Assembly: GCF_024139115.2 (NCBI RefSeq)
Contig: NC_085140.1
Coordinates: 431,767,240-431,831,239, forward strand
DNA: 64,000 nt
DNA from: Armigeres subalbatus
Lineage: Eukaryota > Arthropoda > Insecta > Diptera > Culicidae
Reading direction: 5' to 3'
Shown here: positions 45,037 to 55,500 of the stretch, piece by piece
Layout of the letters: every line of letters starts with the position of its first letter
How positions within the stretch are numbered: the stretch's first letter is position 1
Notes under the pieces: model-generated
Databases searched by the model: none
What the model was told of the DNA's origin: nothing
The model's input: only the letters and a program-made list of their open reading frames with translations
Position numbers and translations under genes: made by a program

Positions 45037-45202
45037 GGGGAGCGTCCACAAATTACGTAACGCTTTGAGGGAGAAGGGGGGTTGGCCTAAGTATGACGAT
45101 CCATACAAAATTTTCAGACGTTTCATCTAAAAAGTGTGACATAGGGGGGAGGGAGGGTTGAAAATGTCAAATTTTTGCGTTACGTAATTAATGGATCTTC
45201 CC
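45037..45202. mobile_element. MITE with GGGGAGCGTCCACAAATTAC ends, 166 bp
   Basis: Left GGGGAGCGTCCACAAATTAC-GTAACGC and right GCGTTACGTAATTAATGGAT-CTTCCC are imperfect inverted repeats of about 27 bp. A G-rich stretch follows each side inward. No coding capacity. The flanking duplication is unclear. Confidence 0.8.
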
Positions 45203-45388
45203 TTGTAATAAAATTGCAATACTGTTGCAAAATACTACAGCGGAAAAAAGTTAAACAAGAAAAATGTGATAACGAATGATGTTGAATTAAACAAAAAGAT
45301 TCTCTCAACTTATCTGTAACTTAATTGAAACAAACATATTTTTGAAGAAGAAGCATTGATGTTACATGGTAAATAATATGCAACCTTA
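45203..45388. other. Unclassified spacer
   Basis: Short A+T-rich stretch with nothing recognised. Confidence 0.4.
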
Positions 45389-45390
45389 TA

Positions 45391-46807
45391 GCCTATTCAG
45401 ATTGGGCTATTTATGACTTTGTTAAGTGAGAGGGTATCCAATTATTACGAAGTGTTCAGACTGCAGCAAGATAATATATCTTGACGTTTCCATGTTTGCT
45501 CATTTGCACGCTAATACAGGGTTGAATTCAAGGAGAGTTTTAAAATTTAATTTGCGAAATCAAGCATTTGTGTGGCGACAATCGAACATTTTTTTCTGAA
45601 CAATGTTTCTACGAAAAAAAAATGTAAAAAAAATATGAAAAGGGATTTTCGAAGAATATTTGAAGCTCTCATTAAGGATAATGATAATTCATTAGTTGGG
45701 TGCGCCGTTCTTCGGGGAATCAGACTATTCCTCAATTTATTTTTAAGTTTAAAAAGTATTTTGATTCTGTACTATGATCGAACGGAGATTTGATAGAAAA
45801 ATTTAGATACTTTTGGGAATTCTCACAAATAAATAAAAAAATGACGATTGGACCAATTTTCAAGAAATATTATCGAACTAAAATGTATTTCCACCAGTAT
45901 CTCCATGTATGAAGGGCAACTCAGCAATTTAATTTTTTTTCAAAAATGGAAACTGAACCATTGCGTTCTACTCGACAATCAATGATACAGCTTCTAACAA
46001 AATCGAATCGTGTGAATGTGATATAATTTAAACTGGATTTTGGATGAATTAATGCCATGTTTTATTTAAGGTTATTCTACTTCATATATACATCCCATTC
46101 AAATCGTACAGTTGTCCCACATGTAAAATGTTGAAATCCAAAGTATATTAAGCCATTCAAGGAGCAGAATTGATACAATTTATGAAATCATGTTTATTCA
46201 TCAAATATATTCGTTTTACAACCATTCCTACGTTTTAAATTGTCTTCCGCATTAGCCCTTGAACTTTGAAAATTTATTATTTATTTATACTTTGAAAATT
46301 TATTCGAAATCTAGGTTTAACTTAAATACTTCATGTTAATTCTAGAGAGCATCTGTTTTTTAAAATTAGCAATTCATGTTGAATAAGTGGAGAATAAATA
46401 ATTATCATCATTATTTTTCATCATATAAAATGCTTTCCACAAAACCATCACAATCCGAGTTATTCTTCAGCGCTCAGAAGATTTCCATCTAACATGCATT
46501 CGACCCTGCTGCGACAGAAAGAGCATAACTGTCAACTACTGAAACGAAATGAAAACAGAGAGAATTTTCTCTCTGGCAAAGAGAGCGTGACGCTTGTCAG
46601 TTTTGTTTTGTTGAATTTCTCCTGCATCCCAGTTAGAACGAAAGCTCTCTCGTAATAATTGTTCGTAATAAATTCTCCATGACTCTTTTAGCGGTTATCT
46701 TTTGACAGCGCAAAATGTATGGAATATTACGTAAATAATGACATCATAAAGCGTATTTACCCTGAAACGCCAATTATTATGTCATTAATGGCGTAATCTG
46801 AACAGGC
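45391..46807. mobile_element. Possible TA-flanked element, 1.4 kb
   Basis: Left GCCTATTCAGATTGGGCTAT and right TAATGGCGTAATCTGAACAG-GC are imperfect inverted ends (about 15 bp), with TA at 45389-45390 and 46808-46809. The interior is A+T-rich, without a transposase motif. It includes GAGAGAATTTTCTCTC near 46558 as a small palindrome. Boundaries are moderately supported. Confidence 0.5.
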
Positions 46808-46822
46808 TATTACGGTTTTGTT

Positions 46823-47065
46823 TCATGTATGCGACATGCAAGGTATCTTTTGTCTGTTTTTTGTTTTCAAATGCCAAACACGTGCTGCGTTGCAATGGTA
46901 ATGGTCACAATTTGAACATTTTTGACATCTTGAAGACACTTTCTCGTGCTGTGATATTCTGTCTCTGCCTATAATGAAACTGAATGCTGCTTGCTTTTTG
47001 GAAGATGTTGCGCGTGCTGCTTGGGTTTTAACCTTCAAAGAATAAAATTCTCGCATTGTGTGCAT
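46823..47065 (-). pseudogene. Possible LINE ORF1 zinc-knuckle relic
   Basis: The 80-codon minus-strand frame contains SSRCQKCSNCDHYHCNAARV. It resembles the C-x2-C-x4-H-x4-C knuckle of nucleocapsid-like ORF1 proteins of insect non-LTR elements, in which N-C-N-x-x-P-R-C-V-K-C follows. Two residues appear lost before the last cysteine, and the second knuckle is not readable. No other part of a LINE was recognised beside it. This is a weak call based on one motif. Confidence 0.35.
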
Positions 47066-47539
47066 TGATGATGAGAAATCAGTTTTTAGGTTTCATCTTT
47101 TAGTTCCTTGGATCATCCGTTTGAATTATTGCAGGATTTTTGTTTGTTTACTATTGTTAAGAACAGCTGGAAACAGATTCGAGCAATATATTTCATACCG
47201 GTTTGGTTGCACCAACTCAAATACGACTGATTTTGGTTGTATGACAAGTTTGTCATTCGGAGGAGTTCATAGAACAATGGATGAAAATCTAGATTGATCA
47301 TGATTTCGTGGTTCTTTGTTGGCTATTTCTACCGATATTTCCAGGTTACCGGTTACCTGGTTACCTGCTCCGTGGTCATTCCATAATCAGTGCTACCCTA
47401 TAAAGAAACTGTGGCCTTTTCTAGATTCCTCGTGCGGTTCTGAGATGTTTAAGATTTCAAAAACCGATTTATTTCGTTCTTCTATGTTGGCCATTTGCAC
47501 AGGAAAATCTTGGTTTCCGAAACCTAAGGCCAATATGAC
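47066..47539. other. Unclassified sequence
   Basis: Contains the near-palindrome CCAGGTTACCGGTTACCTGG at about 47341. Short frames on both strands are not recognised. Confidence 0.4.
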
Positions 47540-47541
47540 TA

Positions 47542-47693
47542 CTAGGTGTTCCAATCTGCCAAATTCACGATTCAACCATCTTGGATTTTAGTTTGTTTGT
47601 TTGATTCAGCCAGCGGGTTTGTTTACGTTTTGCTCTGAATTTTTCACCCCGGCCATCTTCTCTTCCATAAATTTGGCAGATTGGGACACCTAG
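47542..47693. mobile_element. MITE with CTAGGTGT-CCAATCTGCC ends, 152 bp
   Basis: Left CTAGGTGTTCCAATCTGCCA and right TGGCAGATTGGGACACCTAG are inverted with one difference, and TA flanks at 47540-47541 and 47694-47695. No coding capacity. Confidence 0.88.
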
Positions 47694-47695
47694 TA

Positions 47696-48660
47696 TTGTA
47701 TTCATCTTGCCTAAGGTCAACTATTGTCTATTTGGCTAAAGTTGTTATACATTTACATTTAGCAATAAATACACATACTGAAACACTTGTTATGGCGCTA
47801 AAAGTGCTTGTTTTTTCGTGTTCTCGAGAAGTACGCAGAACGATCGCGTGGCCGGTAAATAATTAATTTAGTGCACGTTTGGTTAGGTCAGGTTGGTTAG
47901 GTTAGCACGCCGGTTCTATATATGGAGGATGGTGAGTGGAATATTTGCAATTATATCCCATTCTATAGATCTCATCGCTTAACGAAGTAAATCCAAATAA
48001 AATATCCTTTGTAACTATAACACAATATCCTATCCCAAGACAACCATGGAGTGGCTGGCGCCGTTATTGACTTAAAATATTTGAGCTTCCGAAACGTGTA
48101 CATTGCGAATGGATAGCTAATCCCAAGCTCTATACATTTGGCTCTATTTCTCTGTGGAATTTCGTCATCCGTCTAATAGAAACATCTATTAAGGATTAAT
48201 TTATACTCCGGCGGCACGATACTTACTCTAACTATTTTGTGCAACACTAATATCATGCGTGACCAAGGATCGTGCACGGGCTGAATGGTATAACGATTCC
48301 TTTTCTAATGATTGATTTCAATTATATTGGCAAGGAAAGCTCTCTAAAGGCAAGGAAAGACTATGAAATTTTATCTAGACGTCTAAGTTAAAAATCGTCT
48401 GTAAGGTATCTTGCAAAGTTGGCTTGAATAGAAAGCTAAATCACTTCTTGCTTTCCCACTCATGTCAAAATTGCAATGCAGAATGTACAAATGCAGAATG
48501 TACAAATTGAATAAAAAATCAGGTTCATTAGTTATCGATTAATAGAATGAAGAGCCATCGAAAACACTAATATAGTCAACGTTTTGTATTCTGAAAGGAT
48601 TGTCTTTAATGCAGCGTAATTAAATGTTTACGGCAAATCAGTCACGTTACACGGTACATT
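47696..48660. other. Unclassified A+T-rich sequence
   Basis: Two small tandem duplications were seen: GGCAAGGAAAG near 48330/48349, and AATGCAGAATGTACA near 48475/48490. No gene. Confidence 0.45.
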
Positions 48661-49740
48661 AGCAGTGTACTCAACTCAATTCAATGACATGCTGCATTCG
48701 AGGTCAACCTCAGTATGTACTTCAAAAGCATCATACCATTTGAATCGTTTCCTAGGAATACATTTCACTCAACTTACTGTCCTTTCTGCCACTATGTTAC
48801 GAGAACGTTCCTCAACAAAATCATGCCCCATGGAATTCCAAAGAAAATACTGCACAAAGATCGGAAGTCACGTGGGACGACCATCTGTGCAGATACGACC
48901 CTTCCCCCCTCTTGCGGGTTTCGGTCTATTCTGTGGTCGGTACGGTATCGGACTTCTTCAGACTCCCAATTTGTACTCGGCGACGACGGTTGCGTTGGTG
49001 GGTGGCGTGGGAGAGAAAATCCTCCACACAAAGTGTGGAAAATTTCCTTCAAATCTGACATTTATGAACGATTGTCGTCCGTCCGGTTGCATAAGGTAAG
49101 AACCCCGTCCCGGAGGAATTCTCGTTAACGTGATTTTGACTCTTCCACGTATTGACGTCATGGAAAGATACGGGAACTTTGTGACCGGCTGAAGGGACGA
49201 ATAGTGCGACGTCAACCTAATCATCACTTATGCCGAGATTAAAGTCTTAAGCACACAGAAAAAGGTCTTCCACTTCTCGACTTTCACCCGGGAAATAAAT
49301 CACCGCTTAAACTGGCGGGCATTAATATGGGGCTCTTGATAAAAAAAAGCCCCAGCCAAATGATAACGACCCAAATAATAACTCCCAAGACAGCACTTCT
49401 CCGAGTACAAGGTTTTTGCACAACTCTCGGCGGCGCGGGGACGACGACCGGGACAAAAACGGGTCAGTCACATTTTACTTTGGCGATATCTGAACCGTCG
49501 TCGCCGCGTCGCGCCGCGTCTCATCGCCAGGCCACGAGCAGCGGGCACCGGGCAATAATAATGCAGTCCCTGTCTCGCGTGAGACACTCCAACCGAGCCA
49601 AGTCGAGCAACAGCAGCAGCAGAGGATAAGGCGGCATGACTAATGGTTCGATTTCCGTGATCGCGAGCGCACGCCCCGTTGGTTGCTCAGTGTTTACTAA
49701 AAAAAAATACGCGTGGGAGCCCCCTCAAACCATCATTCCA
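48661..49740. other. G+C-richer unclassified sequence with overlapping frames
   Basis: Two overlapping plus-strand frames (48665-49099, 144 codons, and 48715-49128, 137 codons) and antisense frames occupy the same DNA. None shows a recognisable domain. A CGTCGTCGCCGCGTCGCGCC-rich stretch and an AGCAGCAGCAG run lie near 49495-49625. It could be a regulatory or untranslated region of an unseen gene, but nothing decides this. Confidence 0.4.
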
Positions 49741-50530
49741 TCGAAGAACCGAGTTGTCTCGGGGTATGCGATGTTGGGTTATTGATGATATTGATTTGTA
49801 ATTTGAACTGATTGATAAGGCACCAAACTCAAAACGTTATGCTAAAATTGAAACAGTGAAATTCATTGTAAGAAAACCGTCATCTGGCCACGTCAATATT
49901 AAAGCTTTGCATTTCCGAGTAAAATTCACGGAAACTTCGTAGAATTTCCCATCGCAAACCCGATGGATCTTCCAATGAATTTCCAGGGAATTTCCAACGA
50001 AACTTCCTAAAAAATTTCGTCGTGGCGAAAAGGTGTTGTTTACGAAAAGGCTCGCTATTGATTTTTTGTACAGTTCCAAATCAAGGAGCTGAAAGGCTTT
50101 GAAATCAAAAAGACATTTGAAATTGATCCTTCACATTAAAATGGATAAGTTTTGAAAATGTGTTGGACATCCGTTTGCAGTCTATATATATATTTATTTT
50201 CTTGAAGATTAAACTTTCCTGGAACAGGAGTGGGACATCAAACTTAAATTATCAATTTGAAAAAAAAAAACGTGAGTAAGTAAGTAAAGTAAGAATCGTT
50301 TGATTTAATATTCGTATCTCGATTTAAAACAATGACGTCACATATTGAATTTGTTTTTTCCTCAATTCACAGAACATTAAACGAACCCTCTCTACATTTA
50401 ACTGAAATTGATGAGGATTTATTTTATTGATAATTTTGTGTTGTTTATCGATTGATTCCAAAATTTGTTCAACAGAATTGGGCACACTACAGACTTCGCC
50501 GGTTTTTAAAAGGGGCTTTCACCGAAATTG
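49741..50530. other. Unclassified sequence with decayed satellite words
   Basis: AATTTCC and GAATTTCC words at 49930-50020 resemble remnants of the 23-bp satellite. The remainder is A+T-rich with no gene seen. Confidence 0.4.
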
Positions 50531-50532
50531 AT

Positions 50533-50868
50533 CTTTTCCGTCAAAAATTGTATCTCGTTTTATTGTTTCAGTCGATTGTTTGGCTTATTTAAGGTCAACT
50601 TTCCCAAAGAATCCACATTTTTTAAGCCTCTAACTATTTTAAAAATCAAAAACAAAAACCGAAATAGTGCTGCACGTGTAAACCGGCCTGAAAAAATCTA
50701 CCGATGTTCGTTCAAAATCGGACCAATTTGAAAAAAACAGCACTTTTTCGATTTTTGTTTTAAATTTTAAAAATACCTTAAGGCGTAAAAAATATGAATT
50801 CCTTGGGAAAGTTGACCTTAAAAAGGCCAAAGAATCGATTGAGCGAATAAAAATTTTTGACGGAAAAG
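50533..50868. mobile_element. Long foldback element C, 336 bp
   Basis: Ends CTTTTCCGTCAAAAATT and AATTTTTGACGGAAAAG are exact inverted repeats. The arms continue imperfectly for about 150 bp through TTTAAGGTCAACTTTCCCA/TGGGAAAGTTGACCTTAAA and GATTTTTGTTTT-like blocks. The unpaired centre is about 50685-50735. No coding capacity: the frames at 50528-50731 and 50639-50830 are mirror readings of the arms. Confidence 0.88.
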
Positions 50869-51782
50869 GTGAATTGCGCCAAAGCGGTTTATTCTCGGGT
50901 CGGAGTTAGCCCAATCGAATCTAATCCACTTGATTTTAAGGCGGTGATGCGTGGCGGTGGGTGCTCATCAGATTCTGTTCCAGTCTTTACACAAGATTTC
51001 TTAATCCGCGTTTTAGTATCCATCAGAGGGAAGCGTCAGCCCTAATATCCGACGCCACCTAGAAAGCCCACTGTGGTGTTGCCAAGCGCTTGCTTGCTAG
51101 AATACTTTTGATCGAAGCGTGCTGCTCCTTCTGTAGGAAGAAAATAATGCTGGCAGAAACAGTCAGGATACGGATTGGTTCACTGGATAGTTACATAGCG
51201 GTGATAAAGGCTGCAGAGAAAATTTTGTAAATATTTGGGAGGCTGTTGGATATCATTGAGTTTTTCCTAGTAACTAATTCCACGGGCTTAAGGTGGTTAT
51301 ACAACAAAGCCACAAATCGGCCATCTTGGAAACCACGTGCTTTTTTCTAGTGATTTTTCAAGAGCACGAATTGAGAAAACCACAACGCCCATGGGGATGA
51401 AACATCCGTAGATCGTTTGGTTACTTATGCTGAACAATCGACTTTAATTTCAGCATTGTGCAAACATTACTACACTAAATTTGATCTTTTGATAATAGGA
51501 GTAGAAAGCCGTGTGGTGAATTTGAAATTCACCACTTGGCTTGATTGTATAATCACCTTAAACCGACCCGTCCGTAAGTTCGCGGTATCCGGTCTCATTG
51601 AACAAGGAGAGGGCTCTTTCGATTACCGGATGTGGTCCCAGCTTTGCGGCAGATAACCGTCCATGTCCTGTTGAACGCTTACGATTTGTCCAGGGACACA
51701 AGGTTCGCATATTTGTCGTCCTCGAAGGCCGCATGTTTCTAGTTTCTCACGTAGCCGTCGTTTCACTGACTTCTTTGTAGTC
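50869..51782. other. Unclassified sequence
   Basis: The frames at 50857-51045, 51417-51656 and 51598-51780 are not recognisable, although part (51560-51780) might be decayed LINE sequence downstream of the endonuclease relic. Includes a small palindrome at 51513-51535. Confidence 0.4.
51513..51535. repeat. 23-bp palindrome
   Basis: GTGGTGAATTT-G-AAATTCACCAC with one central base. Outer AGCC and GGCT also pair across it. Confidence 0.85.
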
Positions 51783-52112
51783 TTAGACACCCAAAAGTGA
51801 AGCGTTTCGTTCGACCACCAACGAAGTGCGGAGTGTTGACGGTGTGTTTTGCTTGAGAACCATTATTGAGAGGCACCGGGTTTGCCGTCTCGAACGGTTC
51901 CAGTAAGGCAATGCCTCGGGGGCCCATCTAGAACCGCCCCAGGATGGATGCTGCGCGTTCATGTTCCCGCAAATCGAGAATAAGAGATGAGGAATTGTTG
52001 ATAATGTAATACGATTTTTTTTTATATCCGGTAGTGAGCCGCAGGGTGAATATACGTGTCCCACACAAACTAGATTTCCTCTCGAAAACATGAAAACGCA
52101 CTCTTTATCCAC
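51783..52112 (-). pseudogene. LINE apurinic-type endonuclease fragment (relic)
   Basis: The minus-strand frame (109 codons) contains ICGNMNAQHPSWGGSRW. It corresponds to the G-D-F-N-A-H-H-x-x-W-G motif of the endonuclease domain that nicks target DNA in non-LTR retrotransposons. Here the aspartate is asparagine and one histidine is glutamine, so catalysis is lost. Upstream, VCVGHVYSPCGSLPDIKK fits the strand that precedes the motif. Shortly after GGSRW the expected continuation (G-I-A-L-L-E) lies in another frame, showing a frameshift. No RT of the same orientation was recognised nearby; the LINE remains at 52567-53590 are on the other strand. Confidence 0.65.
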
Positions 52113-52445
52113 TCACTGGTCGCACAAAGCACAAAACTGGATTTCGCGACTGTTTAACCCGAATTTCGCGGCTATTCTGCGTCATAATACCAACGCACTC
52201 AGTCGAACTGGTCCTTTGGCCAAAAAAGTCGAAATGGGCGTTCGGCAAAAAGGGCTATTTGGCCAGAAGGTTCGACATTTTTGAAAATATCAGCAAACGA
52301 GATTTTTGGCCTGAGCTCGATAGCTCTTTCTGCAGAGCGACCATTTCGGTCAAATGGAATTTTAGTTCAAATGACATATTCGGCCAAACAACTAGTTAGA
52401 GCGAACGGTTTTCTCGACCAAATTACCATTGTAAAAATGTCCTAG
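52113..52445. repeat. TTTGGCC/CGGCCAAA decamer block
   Basis: GGTCCTTTGGCCAAAAAAGTC, CTATTTGGCCAGAAGG, TTCGGCCAAACAAC and similar words, irregularly spaced. No gene. Confidence 0.65.
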
Positions 52446-52566
52446 ACCCTACCACTTTTTGAATAATTTCCCGAGGAATTTCCGAAGAAATTCTTAAGCA
52501 CAACACAAAGCATTTCCCGTAAAAATAAAAATCCAAAAAAAATCGTCAAAATTCCGGAAATTTAAA
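52446..52566. repeat. Decayed AATTTCCG-type satellite words
   Basis: GAGGAATTTCCGAAGAAATTC near 52473 and AATTCCGGAAATT near 52550 are remnants of the 23/24-bp family. Confidence 0.5.
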
Positions 52567-52880
52567 CACTTGGTAGTTGCAAGTCGTGATTGGCCCAAAA
52601 ACTACAAATATGCACAGTTCATCAAATGAATAGCCTTCTTGGCATTAGACAAAATCCTCACTGTACAGTGTACATGCTTTGGAGTTTCATTAAAACAAGA
52701 GCAATAACGATGCCGGCCACGTCCTCACAGTCAATTAAGGATTAGGAATAAGCATTAGTTCAACAGTTCAACACTAATTACGACAAGAGACCAAGGAATC
52801 CTCTGCATCTCTGTGGGCGCCACAGGGAAATGATAGTTGGTTAAATAAAAAACAATATTTTCTTTTCGACTGCACGGAAC
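52567..52880 (+). repeat. Probable LINE 3-prime region (copy 2)
   Basis: Collinear with 40936-41170: GTAGTTGCAAGTCGTGATTGG, AATGAATAGCCTT, GTACATGCTTTGGAG, AATCCTCTGCATCTCTGTG and ATAGTTGGTTA. It leads straight into the 81-bp tandem repeat. Confidence 0.65.
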
Positions 52881-53590
52881 AGAAATAAACACTCGAATTT
52901 GCCTCCGATAGGAAACACGATCGCGAACTAATTGATTTTCTTTCTGACTTCACACACCAGAAATAAATATCCGGATCCGTGTTCTAATGCGAACTGATTG
53001 ATTTTCTTTCCGACCGCACTAAACAGAACTAAATACTCGGATCCGAGTCCGATACGAAAACGTTCAAAACTCTTTGAATGATTTTCTCACCAACCGCACA
53101 AAACGTAAGTGCTGTTCAATGAGCAGCTCCAAGTAGCTCGAAGTTGTTCCCGTCCTGCTTTTTTGTCAACAAATGGGCATGAGCAGGACAGGGAGAAACT
53201 TCGAGCTACTTCAAGCTCTCATTGGGCAGCACTGTAAATAAACACCTGGATACGCGTCCGATACGAAGCATGTTCAATCCCTCACTAATTGATTTTCTTT
53301 TCGACCGCACAAAACAGAACTAAACACTCGGATCCGCGGTAGATGCGAGGCACATTCAATCGAGAACTAATTGATTTTCTTTTAACAGCACAAACCAGAA
53401 ATAAACACTCGGTTGCACTTCCGATACGAAACACGTTCAGTCACTCTCTGATAGATTTTCTTTCTGATCGTACAAAACAGAAATAAACACCCGGAACCGT
53501 GTCCGATACGAAACACGATCTATTGCGAACTAATTTATTTTCTTTCCGACTTCACAAACCGCAAATAAACTCTCGGATATGTGTCCCAGG
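52881..53590 (+). repeat. Tandem repeat of about 81 bp, interrupted by a MITE
   Basis: Units are marked by GATTTTCTTT at 52934, 53000, 53080, 53291, 53373 and 53454 (and TATTTTCTTT at 53536), followed by CACAAAACAGAA(A/C)TAAACAC and CCGATACGAAACA. Spacings are 66, 80, 211, 82, 81 and 82 bp. Removing the 129-bp insertion (127-bp MITE plus TA) makes the 211 into 82. Single units recur at about 41330 and 59725. Confidence 0.85.
53108..53234. mobile_element. Foldback MITE inserted in the 81-bp repeat, 127 bp
   Basis: Arms AGTGCTGTTCAATGAGCAGC and GAGCTCTCATTGGGCAGCAC-like, pairing on through AAGTAGCTCGAAGTT / AACTTCGAGCTACTT and AGCAGGAC. TA flanks at 53106-53107 and 53235-53236. Taking out the element and one TA restores AAATAAACACC of the host repeat. 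Confidence 0.9.
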
Positions 53591-54109
53591 GTCCAGTCGG
53601 GAAAACCGGAAAAACCGGGTATTGGACCCAACCGGAAATGAAAACGGGAAAATAAGCAACCAATTGGGAAAATGAATTATTCATTTTAATGATTTTTTTC
53701 AAATTCGGGAAATATGATACAATCGGATTACTAAAATTAGCAATTTCAAAAATTGTATTCAATAGTATAGAATTATTTGGGCATCATGCGTATCAAATGG
53801 TTTCTGAAGTTGTTACAAACTTATTATGATTTAGTTATATTTGAAATCTATTCTCTTTACTTGATTTCCTTATCGCATTTCTAAAAGCTTCAGAATTAAA
53901 AGGCTCTGCATTTTTTCGTGAACTGAACTAAAGAGGTACGATAGTACTCCTAACTTATAAGTTCAAGAATATTTTTGACGGATATAAAAAAAATAGCCCA
54001 CTTTAGGTTTTTTTTAAAGTTAATTAACAATGATATTAGTTTACAACATATAGATTATTGAATTACTGAATAAGTTTGAAGACCAAAGAGTTACCTCCCA
54101 TATTTACTT
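53591..54109. other. Unclassified sequence
   Basis: Contains GGGAAAACCGGAAAAACCGGG (53600-53620), then A+T-rich sequence without a recognisable gene. Confidence 0.4.
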
Positions 54110-54279
54110 TGCGGAAAAGGATCGTTTGGCAGTAAGCATTTTGGCCGAAGACCACAAGGCTGATAGTTGTTTGATCGTATATGTCGCTTGACCGAATAGA
54201 CAATTTGGTAAAGGACTATCTAGCCTAAATTTATTTGGCCATTGTAATTTGGTCGAACAGCTCATCTGAACTGAGCTTG
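54110..54279. repeat. TTTGGCCGAA-type word block
   Basis: GATCGTTTGGCAG, TTTTGGCCGAAGACC, CGCTTGACCGAATAG and TTATTTGGCCATTG. Irregular spacing, no gene. Confidence 0.6.
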
Positions 54280-54880
54280 ATTGACTGCTCGTAGTTGCTA
54301 CTCCATTATGACCAGATCAGCTGTTCTTTCACAGGGAACCAACAGATGTTTGCTTGGGATTAGCACACATCTTCAATGTACAAGTACTGGTGATCTCATT
54401 TGTTAGGTCATACTGGCGCCTGCCACGTCAGAATGCAAGTCAATATAGGGAAGGGGAAGGAAATGATGATGCAATCACTCGCCCACTGCAAGCCGAATAT
54501 ACCTCTGCACTTGCCACGAGTTCACGCGTAATTTGTTGGAATTTCTGGGTTAGGTTGGAGAGGCAGAGGTCCATCTGGGTAACGAGCTGCCAATAGATAG
54601 GAGAAGGTAACTGATGGAATTTCTAATTGGATGTAGGAAACGAGTTCTATAAGTTCATTTCCAATTCTAGCAGATTACTGTTAGAATACTCAAATTGAAG
54701 GTATAGGAATAGTAATGGAAAGAGTATGGAAGTCCATTTCCAGTTCTAGCGTTTGCTAGAACATGAGAAATAAAGAGAAAGATACAAAGTAGGAGAATGG
54801 AACGGACCTGGGAATCAACCCACGACCTCCTGCGTATGAGGCAGAAGCAGTAGCCGTATGACTACCAAGCCCGCTTCAGT
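54280..54880 (-). repeat. tRNA-derived SINE-like module (copy 2)
   Basis: On the minus strand from about 54880: A box TGGTAGTCATACGG, anticodon arm CTGC-CTCATAC-GCAG, B box GGTTGATTCCC (54804-54877). It is followed by CTCCTACTTTGTATC, an AAATGGACTTCC/AAATGAACTT pair, CTTCCCCTTCCC, and an end near AACATCTGTTGGTTCCCTG. The head matches the copy at 21547 at about four of five positions. The 5-prime GCGGGC does not pair with the 3-prime end, so it is not a functional tRNA. Copy limits are approximate. Confidence 0.6.
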
Positions 54881-54884
54881 AATT

Positions 54885-55005
54885 TGGTCGAAAAATCGGT
54901 TGATCGAATAGCTCAATTGGCCGAAAATTCCCTTCGGCCGAAATGGACATTCGGCCGAAAGTGTCGTTCGGCTGAATGAGTCATTTTGTTTATTTTCAAG
55001 ACATC
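54885..55005. repeat. TTGGCCGAA word block
   Basis: TAATTTGGTCGAAAAATCGG, CAATTGGCCGAAAATTC, TTCGGCCGAAATGG, CATTCGGCCGAAAG, TTCGGCTGAATG. Confidence 0.75.
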
Positions 55006-55500
55006 AAGGGAAGAATATTTTGAATTTTGCCGGAAAAATCTGATCAACTTCTCCAGAAAATTCTTTAAGTTTTTCTAGAATATTCATTTGAAAATCTGAT
55101 TTTCCACGGGAACTACTTTGAAGTTTTGAGAATTCTTTGAAATAACGAAGAGGAGATTTGGATTTCCTGAAGCAAATTGTTTGGAATTTGGCTGGTAGAA
55201 GGAATGCTTCAACGTTGACTTTCTCAATCTAGATTAATTAAAACGACTAGACTAGAGTCAACGTTAAAACAAAAAATTCTTCGGAATATCAGCGGGAGAC
55301 TTTGGAATTTCCATGAGAATTTTTTCGGAATTTCCACAGAAAATTCTACAAAGTTTCAGCTTTACAGCGGAAGATTGTTCAAAATGTAGATTTCAACCAA
55401 GAAATCTTGATTTCTTTACGGAAAATGCTCGGAGTTTTTAGGGAATTTCTTTGGATTTTTTACAGAAAGTTCTTTGTATTGTCCATAAGAAATACTTGGA
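55006..55500. repeat. Decayed satellite words with a foldback B fragment
   Basis: GGAAAATTC, GGAATTTCC and AATTTCCA words at 20-30 bp spacing suggest old copies of the 23-bp family. No gene. Confidence 0.4.
55207..55270. mobile_element. Internally deleted copy of foldback element B
   Basis: AACGTTGACTTTCTCAATCT and, 25 bp further, AGAGTCAACGTT followed by AAAA correspond to the outer arms of 43864-44053. The centre is missing. Confidence 0.65.

Noticed and set aside
48665..49128. A small gene encoded by overlapping 144- and 137-codon frames
   Set aside because: Two plus-strand frames and two minus-strand frames cover the same DNA, no domain is recognisable, and codon use gives no reason to prefer one.
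49687..49720. Core promoter with a TCAGTG initiator
   Set aside because: No downstream promoter element at the required distance and no TATA box or gene downstream; a six-base match is expected by chance. The same applies to TCAGATCG at 60899.
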